DNA of 64,000 nt from Lasiosphaeria ovina (taxonomy: Eukaryota; Ascomycota; Sordariomycetes; Sordariales; Lasiosphaeriaceae): contig JAULSN010000006.1 of assembly GCA_033439765.1 (NCBI GenBank), forward strand, positions 1,488,001 through 1,552,000, read 5' to 3'. The notes under the pieces were generated by a model that saw only the letters and a program-made list of their open reading frames with translations, was not told the origin of the DNA and did not search any database. Made by a program: the position numbers and the translations under genes. Shown piece by piece: positions 1 through 12,067 of the stretch. How positions within the stretch are numbered: the first letter of the stretch is position 1; each line of letters opens with the position of its first letter.

Positions 1-3000
1 CCGACACGCCCTATGTCCACGACACGGACTTCTGGGACTTCCCAAGGACTCACGGCTTTGGCGACCAGTGGACCGCTCTCCCGGCCCCTCGCCTGGCCGC
101 CCTTGCCCAGTCATGGCTTTACTTCGCCGCCATGTCCGAGTTTCTGGGCATGTCCGTCGACCATGAGCACTTCAACTCCTCGGGAAGCGTCTCTGGAAAA
201 CCTCTGCTGCCGCTGCTGAGCCGGTGGCTGGAACTGAACGCCCCTTCTGCTTCTACTTCTGCTCCTGCTCCTGCCCCCGCTCCCTCTTCGTCTGCCTCTG
301 CCCCCCTCCGCAGCCGCAGCCGGAGTCCAAAATCCGAGGCCGCTGCACACGACAAGGACGACTTGAGGCAGCTGCTTGACCACCGAGCTGGATTCCTCGA
401 CGACGTCTTCCACCTCGCCGAGGATTTCGAGAAGCTTTCACAAGGCCGCACCCGTCCGATTCCTGCCGTCATTCTGTCCGTCAAGATCCTCTGTGTAACT
501 CTCCACGGCGTGCTTGGCGAGGTTGTGGAGGCGCAATCGCGGCTCGACAAGTTACCAGCTCGGCCAAGGCCATGGCCGCCCGCCGGAACACGAAGGCTAA
601 ACGCCGTCATGCCGCCGCCATCCCCCTCCGGCGCAGCACCCCAGGCCCTCCCGAGTGTCCAGCTTCTCCGAGACGTGTTACGGCTGCGCGGTTGGTGTCC
701 ATTCTACGCGCGCAAGATCATATCGTCGTACAACTACGCCATGGTCTACTACTTCAGCCGCCTCTTCAAGCGGTACTCTCCGGGCCTCAGCCACGAGCAG
801 TGCTCAGACGACAAGTGTGTCGCTGGTAATGTTGAACTTGCCGGCTATAAACCAAAACACACAGAGTCCAGCTGCACGTGTCGGCCCCTCTCCGCTCGCA
901 CTGACAAGATTCGGGCCATCCTTCAGGCTGGCGGCATCCCAGTCATTCAGATGGCATGGGTCAAGAGGAAGCTCGTTGTCAAGGTGGCCAGAATGACTGC
1001 CAAAACCCGCTTCGTGGCTATCTCCCACGCCTGGTTAGACGGCCTAGGCAATCCAAACGCCAATGCGCTCCCAAAGTGCCAACTACGACGTCTTCAGCAT
1101 TTCGTCGACAAACTAGAGCCTCTTGCAAGAAACACGCACGCAGAATCCCGCCTCAATCTTTTGACGAGCTCACCCGAGGCTGGGTTTCAATCCTCGAGGT
1201 CGTTGAAACCAAGGTACTTCTGGATAGACACTCTGTGCATTCCGGTCGGTGGCGGTCCGACCGACGACATAAGAATCCGGGCTATCAATACAATTCCGGC
1301 TGTATACCAAGCTGCCGACCGAGTTTTGATCCTGGACTCTTCTTTCGACAATATCTCGGTGGAGGGTACCGACGAGTGTGAAAGGCTTGCCAGATTGTCA
1401 ACGTGTAACTGGTCATCGAGAAGCTGGACATATCAGGAGGCTGCTTTAGGATCAGTTTGCGAGGTTCAATGTGCCGACAGCACCTTTGACCCCTTTTCAC
1501 GACAGGTTGGCTTGCCCAAAGCCCCAGCTCAATCTCAGACGCAGCCTCGGCCGAAGACTCTCTCAAATTGGCTTTCTTTTCCCGCCGCCGGCGTCATAAA
1601 GGCGCTTTCTCGCAGATTTGTGGTTGCGTATTCGGAATCCAGGAGCCACTATTCTATCGCTCATGCAGATGCTAGCGAGGCCATACATGCAAGCATGATC
1701 CGACAACTAGCCAAGGACCTTGGGCAGACATATTCAAACATCAAGCCCGAGCCAGTTGTCAATGGCGACGGTGATGAAGTCCCGACCCCTGACTTGTGCA
1801 CGGCTTTCGTGCGAGCCTGGAACGAGATCAGCAGGAGAAACACAACAGTCCAAGAAGACTCACACATTATTCTCGCCAGCCTCCTTGGCTTCAACTCCCG
1901 TCCCATCTTGAAGCTTGCGAAGCCAGAAGATCGGATGTCAACTATTCTCTGGAGTATGGATGGAATTCCGATGTCGCTGTTGTTCAACAAAACAGGACCG
2001 AGGCAGAATCCAGCTGGGAACCACCGAAACCGATGGGTGCCTCTTTACCCATCCAGGCAGAGACTGCGCCCTGGCGCGACATATTCAAATCTCCGAGCCA
2101 TTAGAGGCGATCTTTACTTGCCGAACAACAGCGCCAGTCGTCGGGAGGTGTCCGTCTTGGTCTGCACCGAGTATCCCGAGCCCAACTCGACCTCGAAGTT
2201 TTCGGTATGGGATGCCTCCATCGGAAAGCGCTACACCGTGGAAATGCATCGACAAGAGGGGGCACTTGATCCTTTTGCTGCACCAGAAGTTGGCCCGTAC
2301 TGCATAGTTATTCAGCACAAGACAGACTCCGGACATAGTCCCACGACGATGCCCGGTGCTCTGTTCCGCATTCGTCGGATTGTGACCAACGTGAGGAAAT
2401 GGTATAATCACAACCTGGAGCCGGAATACGTCAAATCGTTTGAACTGGTTGAAATCGAGGATACGGGCGAAGGGCGGATCGGGCCCGAAGAAAAACAAAA
2501 GTCGGCGTCGTCCGAGCTCAACGACTTGGGTTCAGCATTTGCCCGGCATCACTCGGGGATCCTACGGACAGTCTACGACTGTCCCTTGACAGTCTCACTA
2601 CAGACAGAGGAATCCGCCGGCGGCAGCAGTACCAAGTCTGTACACGAGAAGGAAGAAAAAGCTCTGGCGTTAACTCCGATACCGCTTCCTGAATCTTGGC
2701 AGGTGGCCATCGAGCGAGGTGGGTTTATCTTCACGCTGCTTTTTCCACCGATCTAATGTTGTACACATGTCGGCTAACGTGAGCTTTTGCTTCCAGATTC
2801 TCCTACATTCCCAGTTCCTCTATCCTCGCGCCCCTCATTCTCGGAAGCGATGACACCTGTAGCACCATACTTCCTCGTGACCGCCTTGGACGGACTAGTT
2901 GCCAGCGGTTGCGTCGCTTTGATTATCGCCATCTGCGTCACAACATTCTCGCTACTGGCGCCGCTCGCGAAGGGAGTCTTGATGGCGAAAATGGGTTTAC

Positions 3001-3422
3001 ATTCCCTTGTCTTGATTCAAATGTTCATGTTGTCGGGCTTGGAGCCCCGACTGATCTGGGACGTGCTTCACCTCGTCCTGGTTGCGCTTTACACCTTTTC
3101 ACGGGTTGCCAGCGGACAGCCGACTGCGTTGGACTTTGCATTCATCTGCTGGTCTCTTGTCGGCCACGGCATTGACTTTGCTGCGAGGCTGGCAATCCAA
3201 TGGTTTGTGGTACCCGGATTGTTTGAAAAGTACCTCGCCAACTTCGACCCTGAAGATGGGTTCTGGGGCCAAGGCGACTTTTTGCCCACCACGACGTGGT
3301 ACGGCCGGATCTTGGCAAGACTGGGACGAAAATTCGGCCAAGACCGAGCGGGTCAGATACTTGGTGAGGTTCCAGAACATTGGCGCTCGGAACAGCATTT
3401 GCTCGGGAATATGGAAGGATGA
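1..3422 (+). CDS. HET-domain (heterokaryon incompatibility) protein, 5' end outside window
   Basis: HET proteins act in fungal nonself recognition and can trigger cell death. The frame is open from base 3, so the gene begins before the window; the ATG at 132 is internal. Two exons are visible: <1..2718 and 2797..3422. The 78-nt intron has donor gtgggt, branch ctaac and acceptor ttccag, and the join keeps frame (about 1113 residues visible). The HET core is seen as FVAISHAW near base 1010, RYFWIDTLCIP near 1215 and a SWTYQEA-like motif near 1425. SHAW replaces the usual SHCW. Exon 2 encodes three hydrophobic stretches (about bases 2850-2960, 2990-3100, 3120-3190), so the C-terminus is probably membrane-anchored, as in a subset of HET proteins. 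The N-terminal quarter is low-complexity (Ser/Ala/Pro) and of unknown role. The family call is firm; the partner and trigger are unknown. Confidence 0.85.
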
Positions 3423-4682
3423 TAGCTTCCAAAGGAGAGCTAAGTAATGATGACATGAAGTATGATTTGGATGGGCAAGTAGCCCCGCTTGGGGGGTTAT
3501 GGCACTTGTAGCGAATAGTAATATCTTTGTATTCATGTTAATAATGAAGGTCAAATTATGACAGCAGACTTGGAGAAACTTCAATGTATCCAGAAATTTC
3601 AACCAACAATTCGACTTGGAAGTTTATTAAAGACTCGTTCTCACAACTCACGTCTATTTGGGTAATTTACCAATTCATTGAGGACACTGGAAGATGTGGT
3701 ATGAATCTGTCGATGTCAGGCCTAGGTGGCGAGGTCAGGCCATACTGACTCGCAACCTAGATCCTCATCGCCCTGCCCTGGGTGCCCACAGAGGACCTAG
3801 TCTTGAGGCCATGAAGAATCTATAAAAACCCGGCCGTTTTCAGGATAGAATACAGACAACAAGCTGCCAAAGTTGTGAATCATCACCTGGTTGCGATAGT
3901 GGCGGCAGTGGAAAAGACAAGGCGGAGAAGAGGGCTGGCGTGGTGAGATGCTGCGAGCCGCTGTTGCCGAGACGCATAATAAGATGGCCAGCAACATTCC
4001 TCGCCAAAGGTAATCACCAATCACAGCACCCAGGGCAGGCGGCGAACAGAAACAAGCACGCAGCAGCATTAAAAAGATTGTATTTTGTATGTAGAACAAG
4101 GAGTCAGTCAGTCAGCCGGAGTGCAGGGACGCCGCCGTGCAGATCTTGCTGTTTATATGGGTTGTGCAAGTGGTATTCATCCATTCGCCAAGCTATGCAA
4201 ATGAGCAGACAAAAAAGGGCAAATGGTGTTGAAACAAAAAATGCAATCTAGGGCAGAATCCGTCATGTCCTTCATTCCAGTCGGTATTTCGTTTGTTTCG
4301 TTTCCCCATAAATCACACACGACCCCCCCTCTCCAAAACACCCGCGCACTTTTTGTGGTATCAACAAGGAGGAACAACAGCAATAAACAGCAGCAGCAGC
4401 AGCAGCGACGACCGCCGCCGCAAAACACCGGTACACGGGTCTCGCAACCCCGGACCAAACCATCACCAGCTCAGGCTGAGCCGGGGTCATTTGGACCAAG
4501 AAGCACTTGATGCTTTCGGGTGCCGGAGGAGGAGAAACAATATGTACCGAATCGAAGGTCGAGGCGACGTCCGACAAGAGCGGCGAGGATGATGCGCCGA
4601 CCCTGCTAATCGAGAGCACGCCGTTGTGCATCTCTGGATGGAAGAGATTGAAGTGGAGAGCGAGCAGGCTGTCAACCCTCCT
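3423..4682. other. Intergenic spacer between convergent genes
   Basis: No convincing gene. It should hold the 3' UTRs of the two flanking convergent genes. A TATA-like tataaaa lies near 3822 and a (CAG)6 tract at 4388-4406. The short open frames here lack family features. Confidence 0.6.
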
Positions 4683-6866
4683 TCAACTCCACCCAAGGGA
4701 CTCTAGCAAGTTCTTGGCCTCTGTTGAACTGAAGCCGGCAACGCCGAGGGCCCTGACCTGGGTGCCACCACGCAGGGTCTGCAGGCCTTGGGAGATCTTC
4801 CAACTCTCCTCCTGGCCGATGACGAAGAGGTACCGTTTTCCCTCTTGGTCGCGAATGGTGGCGCGGAGAAGGTGGAGGCCTTTGGCGGCCCACTCTCCAA
4901 TCTTATCATCGATGTTAGAACTCCCCATTGACGCAGAAGCACGCGACGGCAGTCCGGGACGACAGATGCCCTGGCACACACGACCGAGGTCTTCGAGATA
5001 GGCGACGGCCTCTTCACCCGTGACCGTCTTGGGGGCGCCTCTCTCGGCCGCGCGGCGCGTGACGCCGGGCATCGTCTTGAAGAAGGGGTGGCTGGTGGGG
5101 ATTGCACCGGGGAGATTCGAACTGGAAGAACTCAAAAGGTGCGTGGGACACCATACCTCGACTTGCTTGAGCGTCCAAGCCTTGACATCCCATTCTCGCT
5201 GCGCAACGCCGCGCACGTCGTCGTCGACAAAGAGGCCGGCGCTGGTGATTCGGAGGATCAGGCCGTCCGTCACAGTCCCGGTTCCCGAGATGAGCTGCGA
5301 GGCAGGCGTCTTGGAAAACTGGTTCAGGTAGCCATAGACTGCCTTGATGACAATCTTTTGAGGGTCATCTGTGGTGTAAGGGCCGCGCATCGACGGCGGG
5401 GGGCTAGTGCGCGCGGTGGAGGCGGAAGGCGCCCAAGAGGATTCAGAAAAGTCGGATACCGATTTTTTTCGGGCTCCTGGCTTCTTTGGTTTGTCGTATG
5501 GCCGATAAGAGTAGGTTTCTTCGGTCCCGGCGGTTGATTTGGCTGGCGCTGGAGCGGTCTTTGTTGAGGATGCCGTGGGGGTGGGCGCAGGCCGGGCGGT
5601 TGCAGCTGGCTGGGAGGTTGCGGCAGGGGGCTTGCCGTTTGGCCACATGCTGGTCTTCTCTCCAAGCGATGAGAAAGCGTACGTGCTTCCCTTGCGGGCG
5701 TTTGTCTCTTCCTCGTCCTTGCGGGCGCGCTCCTTTGATTCTCTAGCTTCCCGCTCCCTTGCCGCTTGCCGTGCCTTTTCAGCGTTTAGCCTCTCTTCTT
5801 CACGCTTCAGTGCTTCTTCTTTTTCTTTCAACTCGCGTGTTTTGGCCTCACGGGCCTCTTGATCTGCCCGTTCCTTCATCTCCCTCTCGACCTTTTGCCG
5901 CACCTCTTGTAAAAGTCGCTCCTTCTCTCGAGCTTCTTGTTCCATTCGACCTTTCTCCTTGGCCTCTCTCGCGCGAGCCTCAGTCTCTCGCCTCTCGCGT
6001 TCTTTTGCATCCTTTTCCCGAAGCTCCTGCAGCCGGCGCAAGCTTTCTTCTTTCCGCTTCTGCTCTGCCTCCTTGGCTTTCCGTTCTTCTTCCCGCTTCC
6101 TGATCTCCTCTCTGGCTCTTTGCCATGATCCTTTGGGGGTCTCTGTCTTCGCCGTCGTAGGCCGGGGCGGGGGCGGTTGTGGTTCCGACCGTGGCTGCGA
6201 CTGCGGTTGCGATTGAGATTGCGGCGGGGGTTGCGGCGGCGGCGGTTTGGGCTGCTCCCGTTGCTCTTGGGGCTGGGGCCGGGGTTGCGGCGGAGGCTGC
6301 GGCTGTTCGTGCCAAGACTGGTGTGGCCGTTCGCCCCTTGGTGCTTCGTTTTGTGGGGGCGGAGGAGGGGGGGGAGGCTGAGGCGGTGGTGCTTGACTCG
6401 GCGGCGGCCCCGTGTTGGGAGGGGGAGAATAATAAGCACCCGATCCACCGAAGCCACCTCCGTGTGACTGACGCCCACCGTTGTGCCCGCCGCCTGGACT
6501 CGAACCGGAACTGGTGTTTGCCTCGTTCCTCAACGTACCGAGAACATAGGTACCCAAGCAGGAGGCCACAACGAGACCACCATAACCGACGCCACCGAGC
6601 CCCTGGAAGTTATCCCACCATGCCTTCAAAGCTGGCGCAAGACTATTGCCTATTATGATAAAAAACAGCGTGAAAGCGACACCGGCGATGAAGCTATTCC
6701 AAGCTGGTTTTAGTGATGGCAGATAGAGGAAGCCCGAGCCGGCGGAGTGCTGCGGTATGACGAAGATGTCGTATTTGCCCGGAGGCAGACCGGAGCCACC
6801 AGCTGTCGTCCTGGGGTTGTCACCGTGGGGCGGCGGCGGCGGCGGAGGTGGTGGTGGCTGGCTCAT
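4683..6866 (-). CDS. Proline-rich, coiled-coil membrane protein of unknown function
   Basis: A single-exon protein of 727 residues. I start it at the ATG at 6866 (A at -3); the longer open frame begins with a TTG, which a fungal nuclear gene would not normally use. Order of parts: a poly-proline N-terminus; a conserved-looking block with LPPGKYDIFVIPQHS; two hydrophobic segments (about residues 55-75 and 93-112); a long Pro/Gln-rich stretch (about 150-240); a highly charged Glu/Arg/Lys coiled coil (about 245-390); a Ser/Pro/Ala linker; and a globular C-terminal domain (about 480-727) ending near the conserved-looking YLFVIGQEESWKISQGLQ. This looks like a Pezizomycotina-specific membrane protein with a cytosolic coiled coil. 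I recognise no named domain. The (GGTC)n run at 6963-6987 lies in its 5' flank. Confidence 0.75.
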   Translation of the reverse strand: MSQPPPPPPPPPPHGDNPRTTAGGSGLPPGKYDIFVIPQHSAGSGFLYLPSLKPAWNSFIAGVAFTLFFIIIGNSLAPALKAWWDNFQGLGGVGYGGLVVASCLGTYVLGTLRNEANTSSGSSPGGGHNGGRQSHGGGFGGSGAYYSPPPNTGPPPSQAPPPQPPPPPPPPQNEAPRGERPHQSWHEQPQPPPQPRPQPQEQREQPKPPPPQPPPQSQSQPQSQPRSEPQPPPPRPTTAKTETPKGSWQRAREEIRKREEERKAKEAEQKRKEESLRRLQELREKDAKERERRETEARAREAKEKGRMEQEAREKERLLQEVRQKVEREMKERADQEAREAKTRELKEKEEALKREEERLNAEKARQAAREREARESKERARKDEEETNARKGSTYAFSSLGEKTSMWPNGKPPAATSQPAATARPAPTPTASSTKTAPAPAKSTAGTEETYSYRPYDKPKKPGARKKSVSDFSESSWAPSASTARTSPPPSMRGPYTTDDPQKIVIKAVYGYLNQFSKTPASQLISGTGTVTDGLILRITSAGLFVDDDVRGVAQREWDVKAWTLKQVEVWCPTHLLSSSSSNLPGAIPTSHPFFKTMPGVTRRAAERGAPKTVTGEEAVAYLEDLGRVCQGICRPGLPSRASASMGSSNIDDKIGEWAAKGLHLLRATIRDQEGKRYLFVIGQEESWKISQGLQTLRGGTQVRALGVAGFSSTEAKNLLESLGWS

Positions 6867-9800
6867 CTTGTGTGAGGGCCGACAATTCCGAGTGGCAGAC
6901 TCTCGTCTCGGCTGAGCGACCGCGGCTACGAGGTCGTCCGTCAATTACAGCAGCGTGCTGTTGGTCGGTCGGTCGGTCGGTCGGTCACGCAGTGGGCTTA
7001 AGTAGAGCAGTCGTGCGGCCATAAAGGGGCAGGCGAAGTCGTCAGGGAACTGAAGGCGGCGGGCATCAGCGCCGGAATCACGGTTTTGGCCATGCTCTCG
7101 AACAGACCATGATCAAGATGGGGAGGGATGGGCGCTGCAGGGAGGTGGGAGTGAGACTTCAATCGCAGCAGCACCTGCACTTGCTTGCGCCAGCGCCAGC
7201 GCCAGCACCAGCGACCGCGAACTGCGACTGCAGCTGCGACAACATGAAGAATTGTCCAGCCCTACGCTGCCAAAAATTGACCAAAAAGTGCAGAACGACT
7301 AACCGCGAGCAGGAAAAGACCAGACGCCCAACTCCAGGTGCAGTACAAAAGCAGAGCCGGCAAACTTTTGAACAGGATTGGCTCAATGTCGAACAATGTG
7401 AAGCAGATTAGTAGTGCAGGTTATGGTGTTTTGGTTTCGAGAAGATGGGAAGTGGCCGTTTGCTGGTTTCTTCCAGTCTCGCGACGGGGTCCCGCAATCG
7501 AGTCGTCCGAGATTTGTGCATGGAAATGTCGAAGCGGCGAGACCCCCAGCGGGAGGATGCAGCGTGCTTTTGGCGATTTGGGTGGGTGGACAGAGAAGGT
7601 GCCTCCTGACAGGGGTGGGCTGTTGTGTTTACTTTGAGCCCATTGGACACACGAATTTTTTTTACCTGGCGGAAGGTGCGCCTAGGTGGGTGGACACTCG
7701 ACCGTGGCGCATGGGTCCACAGCTGCCAGAAGCTACCTTCCCGCAACCGCAACCGCTTGGCCACGCAGCAGCCAACCAATTCGGGGGCCAGTGGAAGCTT
7801 TCCCGTCCCACCCCATCCAACTTAACCCGCCCCATTAATTGCCCTCCCGCCCGTTCCAACGTTCAATGTCCAGACGTTGCGGCTACCGAAACGAGCAGAC
7901 CAAAGCAAGGGAAGGTGTCGTTTTGACGGCCTGAAGACACTGCAGCCGTTCTTCATCGCACAAATTGAGCGAGTTTAATTTATGTCTTCGATTGCCGAAC
8001 CATGCCGACTACTCCTCGGGCCGGTCACCCAAACTTGCGACTCTTGGGCTCCAATTCGAACGTTGGCAGCCGTCACTGCACTGCCACTGCCAGTTCGTGA
8101 CAGCAGAAAAAGCAAGCACTCATCACGACGCGTGTTCTTCCGAATTTCCATGACAGTTCGTAAAGCACCCATGTTCTTTCTCCTCACAGCGTCAAGGACC
8201 CCGAAAAAGCCTCCCCCCCAATCCAACGCTCTCACAAAAAGCAGCGTGTCCGTTGGGTGATGGGGGTCGGGGTGGTGCAACGCATCTCCTCTTGTCGCGC
8301 AGCTGTCCAGTCCAGACCCCGAGTCTCACCACAATGCGGACTCTCATCAATGATCAACCACTCCGAGACGCGCTACCCCGAGCCAGAAATAGCGAATCGA
8401 AGCCTGAAGCAGCAACAACAACAAACGGGCGTCGATGCTTGCCAGTTTCCATTTTTTTCGTGCGTGAGGGGGGCATCGATGGCCCAAAATGGGCACCTGG
8501 CCAGCCAATACGACGAGATTGCCCAATCTCGGCATTGTGACAGGCTGCTCGAGGCCCACTTGCACAGCGAATCGCGGAGAGGCAGAAGAGCCCCGGAAGT
8601 GGCCAGCGAATCCGCTGGGCTGGGCTTTCGTTGATGCAGCTGCTGGTGTGGTGTGGGGGACGGTGGCCCCCCCAGTACCCCGAAGCGACGCAGCCGACCG
8701 TGCACCTGTCTCTCCAACTCTCCCAGCCCCTGTACTCGCAGGCCCCCAGACTCCCAGCCCCCGGTCTCCCATGACATTTCTCTCCCAGGATCGGATAGCA
8801 GGTCGGGGACACGACCAACAACACATACACTTCTGTGGCTTGAATTTAAAGCGTTGCTGAAATGTAGGTGTAGTCTCTCTTTCGCACCGCTGGCGGTTAA
8901 CGGTTGAATTGTTGCGGAGTCTCCACTGCCCAGCTCATGAAGACAGTAGAATATACCAACGCGCTGACCTGGCAAAGCTCTTTCCCCGATGCATCGTTGC
9001 TAGGCAACGGATGGAACCCTCCAAGCGGCAGGGCTGTGGGGGTGACGTAGCCGCACGCTGCCGCACGCTGCCAGCTCACCGCCTGGCCTGCTAGCAGTGC
9101 GGGGCACCTGCAGATAATGCTTCACTTCCCCTCATCCTGTCGGCCGCGACAAACGCCTGGGGACAGGTTAAAGTCTTGATTTGGCGCACCGCGCGTCCGA
9201 TGGCACAAGAATCCTTTTATGAAGACACCGCTGCAGGTGCTCCGGTTCTGGCAGTGAACAAACTAACCAGAATCCACAGTTGGATTCACAGCTGGTTGGT
9301 GCCCGCAATTGAAGTGAACCACGAGGGAAATTCTCTCCCTTGTCCTGTCACGAACCCCTTTCCACCCCCTGAAGAACAAAAGGCTGTGTGATTCGTAACC
9401 TGACACATTGCGCGATCCACAACGAAGTACGAAGTGCATATGTAGTATGGGGAAGAAAAAAAGCACTGCCAATCCGTTACATCACTGGCCCCGATCAAGT
9501 CGGAGTACGATCAAGTACTTTCCGGTGGCACCATCTCCGTCGCGGGCCACAATCGCGTCTGCTACTTAAACTTACGGATCGCGTACTGTGACTTGACGGG
9601 GCCGGACCGACTATGGCGGGGCCGTTGGCTGTATGAAACCATTATGGCACGACAGTACATCGACCAACTGGAGAAAGATGTGAAATTGCCATCCTGGGGT
9701 ATTGGGATCTTGAAACCACTTAGTTTTTTGCCAGGTATGGCAGCGACAAGGTTGCTCAAACGGACAAGACTGAACTGGAGTATAACAGTAGGCATGTTCC

Positions 9801-10080
9801 GTTTGGACGCCTTTTTAAGGCCCTGCTCGGTTTGGGACCAAACAGACCGTCCCGACCTAAGACAAACGAAACCCTAACCACCGTATCTATCCTTGAGCTC
9901 TTTTCATGTGTACCAAAGTCGCAATTAAATCCTGTCTCGAGACACGCCCAGTATAGTAGTAGTGTACGGTAGAACTACAGCCTGACAAGCCACCCCAGAG
10001 CCAGACTTGTCGGTCCCAAAGGGAGAGAAAGCGAGCCAGTCTTAATGCCTCCAAACGCCTTCCTGCTTGCTATGCCACAT

Positions 10081-10123
<43 letters not shown>

Positions 10124-10870
10124 CGTATATATATATACACCACAACCCGCTCAGAGCATGTAGTGAACACGCGAGTAAAACCAGAATGACAAAAAAGACA
10201 ATTTGCTCCTCCTCTCCTCTGTGTCCCTTTCTTTAACCATGAGCTGATACCGTGGTATGCAGGCTCCGCAATGCAAGAAAACAAGAAAACCAGAAAACCA
10301 GAACCGAAAACCAGCCTTTAGTAGTAGTAAGTAGTAACCCCCCCCCCTTTTTGTCTCTCGTACACCTGGGCCAGGACAGGAAAGTAGAGGTAGAGGTACA
10401 TGGGCAGCGAACGACACCCAAAAACAGGAAAGAGAAAGGGCCGCACGTTATATCCTCACGCCGACGGGCTGCTGCGAGACGGCCAGCAGCATGCCGAGCT
10501 CGACGACCCAGACCAGCCCGTTCGACACCCTTCCCAGCAGCCAGCGCAGGAGCACGACGCCCTGCACGCCGCCGAGAATGCATCGGACCAGCACCACCAG
10601 CACGGCGTTGAGGAGGAGCATGCCCCCGGTTGTTGTTCCCGGTGCTGAGTCTCCCGCTCTCCCTTCCGCCGCCACCGCCGCCGCCGCTACATCCGCCGCT
10701 GCCGCTACGACTTCCTCGTCTGTTTTCTCGTCACCGTCGTCGCTCGATTTTTCTTTGTCATCTCTCTTTTCATCTTCTTCCACTTTCTCATCTAAGTCTA
10801 CAGTGGAAACTCCCTCCTCACTCTGCAATGACGACGGTAGCGGCGGCGGCGGCGGCGGCGAATCGTGGCG
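6867..10870. other. Long gene-free stretch
   Basis: About 4 kb without a gene I can support. It should include the upstream region of the 4683-6866 gene and the 3' flank of the Vam7-like gene. Its open frames are short, overlap on both strands and show no domains. It holds the dinucleotide microsatellite at 10079-10140. The minus-strand open frame just after the Vam7 stop (10448-10870) is treated in the findings. Confidence 0.55.
10079..10140. repeat. Compound (AC)n(TA)n microsatellite
   Basis: A run of AC repeats passes directly into TA repeats, broken once by acgt. It lies in the long intergenic region and is likely to vary in length between strains. Confidence 0.95.
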
Positions 10871-12067
10871 TCAGAGGCGCTTGACGCGGTCCTTGGCGAC
10901 GCCGAGCTTGCGGCCGAGGACGTCGGCGTCCTCGTTGGTGCGTTCGAGCATGTCGATGTGGCGGTTGACCTCGTCGTAGATGGCGAGGCCCATCTCGCGC
11001 TGGCGGCGGACGAGCCCGGCCAGCACCTCGACATCCTGGTCCTGCTCGCGCATCTGCTCGCGCTGCAGCTGCAGCACGCCCGCGTTGTCAAGCTCGCGCG
11101 TGCGCTCCGTCTCGGGCAGCGGCGCCCCCAGCACGCGCCCGCCCGCCCTCGCCACCGCCACCGCGTTGACGCCCGCGCCCCCACCTCCCCATCCGCCGAA
11201 TTGTTGTTGTTGTCCGTCTCCCGACGATGGCGACAGCAGCACCGCGCGCTCGCCCGCGCTCGCCATGCCCGCTCCGGCCGCGCTGCTCCCCGGCGACGGC
11301 GCCATGCTCGAGCTCAGGCGGTCCAGGCCGTCGCGCTCGACGCGCGCCGCCTCCAGCAGGTCGCGGCGGCGGCGTAGCTCGCCGTCGCCGAGGCGGCCGC
11401 CGTCCTTGAGCACGCGCAGGCCGTCCTGCAGCGCGCCCAGCAGGCTGCCAGCAGTAACCAGAGCGCGCTTGGCGGCGGCACCGGCCTCGACGCGCGCGCT
11501 GTTCTCGGCGGCGTTGTCCCGTCGCCCCAGCGCCACCAGCGCCTCGTGCAGGCTGCCCTTGAGCTCGCGGTGCAGGTCCAGCCACGTGCCCGGGTCGCTG
11601 GCGGCGGCGGCGTTGGCGTCGCGCAGCCCGATGGCCGGCAGCCGCGCGCCGTCGACGCGGAACGCCCCGCTGTCCATGCTGATCCCCGACGCCGACGCGC
11701 TAGTGCCCGAGCTGCTGGGCAGGTTGAGGAAGGCGCGCCACGCGGGCGTGTCTCGCCACCGCCGGTCCGGCGGCTCGGCCACGGCCCGCAGGTACCGCTC
11801 CAGCCCCGCGCGCCGGTCCTCGGTCAGCTCGGGCGACGATACTGTCGACCGGAACCACGACTTGGCCGGCAGCGGCTCCGGCGGCGGCGCCCCCACGAGC
11901 GACACCAGTGCCTGGTGCAGCCCCGCGAAGTCCGAGTACCGCTTCTGCACCACGAATGACCGCAGCGGCAGCCGCAGCGTGATGTTGTACAGTGTGTAGG
12001 CCTTGCTGCCGTCAGGCGGGCTGAATATCGACGTCGTCGGAATCGAGATCTCGGCCGGCGGCGCCAT
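10871..12067 (-). CDS. vam7: Vam7-like vacuolar SNARE (PX domain plus Qc-SNARE motif)
   Basis: Vam7 is the soluble Qc (SNAP-25-like) SNARE of vacuole homotypic fusion. Its PX domain binds PI3P and its C-terminal SNARE helix joins the trans-SNARE complex. This single-exon protein of 398 residues has the PX domain at about residues 5-118, with the phosphoinositide-binding KRYSDF motif near residue 42. A variable linker rich in Ala/Gly follows. The SNARE helix lies at about 333-398 (MREQDQDVEVLAGLVRRQRE and the following heptads). No membrane segment precedes the stop, as expected for Vam7. A CT tract (GA on the plus strand, 12145-12162) lies about 80 nt upstream of the ATG and may be a promoter element. 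The frame stays open for 140 codons past the TGA stop (see findings). It is GC-rich, so long antisense frames here are shadows. Confidence 0.88.
   Translation of the reverse strand: MAPPAEISIPTTSIFSPPDGSKAYTLYNITLRLPLRSFVVQKRYSDFAGLHQALVSLVGAPPPEPLPAKSWFRSTVSSPELTEDRRAGLERYLRAVAEPPDRRWRDTPAWRAFLNLPSSSGTSASASGISMDSGAFRVDGARLPAIGLRDANAAAASDPGTWLDLHRELKGSLHEALVALGRRDNAAENSARVEAGAAAKRALVTAGSLLGALQDGLRVLKDGGRLGDGELRRRRDLLEAARVERDGLDRLSSSMAPSPGSSAAGAGMASAGERAVLLSPSSGDGQQQQFGGWGGGGAGVNAVAVARAGGRVLGAPLPETERTRELDNAGVLQLQREQMREQDQDVEVLAGLVRRQREMGLAIYDEVNRHIDMLERTNEDADVLGRKLGVAKDRVKRL

Noticed and set aside
5876..6478. 200-residue minus-strand frame in another register
   Set aside because: Frame shadow of the coiled-coil protein; Arg/Pro-rich only.
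10980..11999. 339-residue plus-strand open frame
   Set aside because: Antisense shadow of the GC-rich Vam7-like gene; no domain, biased composition (Ser/Arg/Ala).
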